This document shows, piece after piece, positions 5,943 through 5,943 of a DNA stretch of 5,943 nucleotides. Origin of the DNA: an uncultured Bacilli bacterium (GTDB lineage Bacteria; Bacillota_I; Bacilli_A; RF39; UBA660); the NCBI GenBank assembly GCA_934085565.1, contig CAKOHG010000011.1, positions 1 through 5,943 on the forward strand, written 5' to 3'. How positions within the stretch are numbered: position 1 is the first letter of the stretch; each line of letters begins with the position of its first letter. Below the pieces are notes generated by a model that worked only from the letters and a program-made list of their open reading frames with translations, was not told the DNA's origin and ran no database searches. Both the position numbers and the translations under genes were made by a program.

Positions 5943-5943
5943 G
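5400..5943 (-). repeat. HA-domain repeats in helicase copy A
   Basis: One partial and two complete units of the same 74-77 residue repeat seen in copy B. The unit ending near 5720 is very close in DNA to the last two repeats of copy B over the segment encoding FKTNNGWER and MYEYAKIYYEHHEDLKVP. The final unit carries the divergent cap (TGELSFEQISKLESIG-IWF). Confidence 0.9.

Noticed and set aside
1..5943. Insertion sequence or transposon as the cause of the array
   Set aside because: No transposase, terminal inverted repeats or target-site duplications were seen in the window.

Overview
This is a very AT-rich window in which every supported gene lies on the minus strand, so transcription runs from high to low coordinates. 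Base composition, strong AAGGAGG-type ribosome sites, a sigma-A promoter and the pairing of a type I methionine aminopeptidase with a TrmR-like tRNA methyltransferase suggest a low-GC Firmicute, most likely a member of the Clostridia. That placement is inference; no marker in the window fixes the genus.

In order of transcription: (1) 5942-5217 is the C-terminal end of a helicase-associated (HA) repeat protein, copy A, running off the right edge. (2) 5199-4957 encodes a small, probably beta-rich protein of about 80 residues. (3) 4960-1742 encodes a complete 1072-residue SF2 helicase, copy B, with seven tandem HA repeats; it overlaps the small gene by ATGA. (4) 1726-1684 is an intrinsic terminator, followed at 1670-1642 by a near-consensus sigma-A promoter. 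(5) 1561-800 is map, methionine aminopeptidase. (6) 813-208 is a trmR-like methyltransferase gene overlapping the end of map. (7) 170-1 is the first 56 codons of a further helicase, copy C, almost identical to the start of copy B and running off the left edge.

The window is therefore a piece of a tandem array of at least three paralogous HA-repeat helicase genes, with a two-gene housekeeping cassette (N-terminal Met removal and tRNA wobble-uridine methylation) between copies B and C. A, the small gene and B are so tightly packed that they must form one transcription unit, closed by the terminator. The promoter behind it serves map-trmR, and because only 37 bases and no terminator separate trmR from copy C, C may be read from the same transcript.

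The most interesting part is the helicase array. Each repeat unit in copy B is 222-231 bp, always a multiple of three, and two neighbouring units share a 133-bp stretch with only two differences. This architecture allows in-frame gain, loss and exchange of repeats within and between copies. The biological role of these helicases cannot be read from the sequence; defence or mobile-element biology is possible but unproven.
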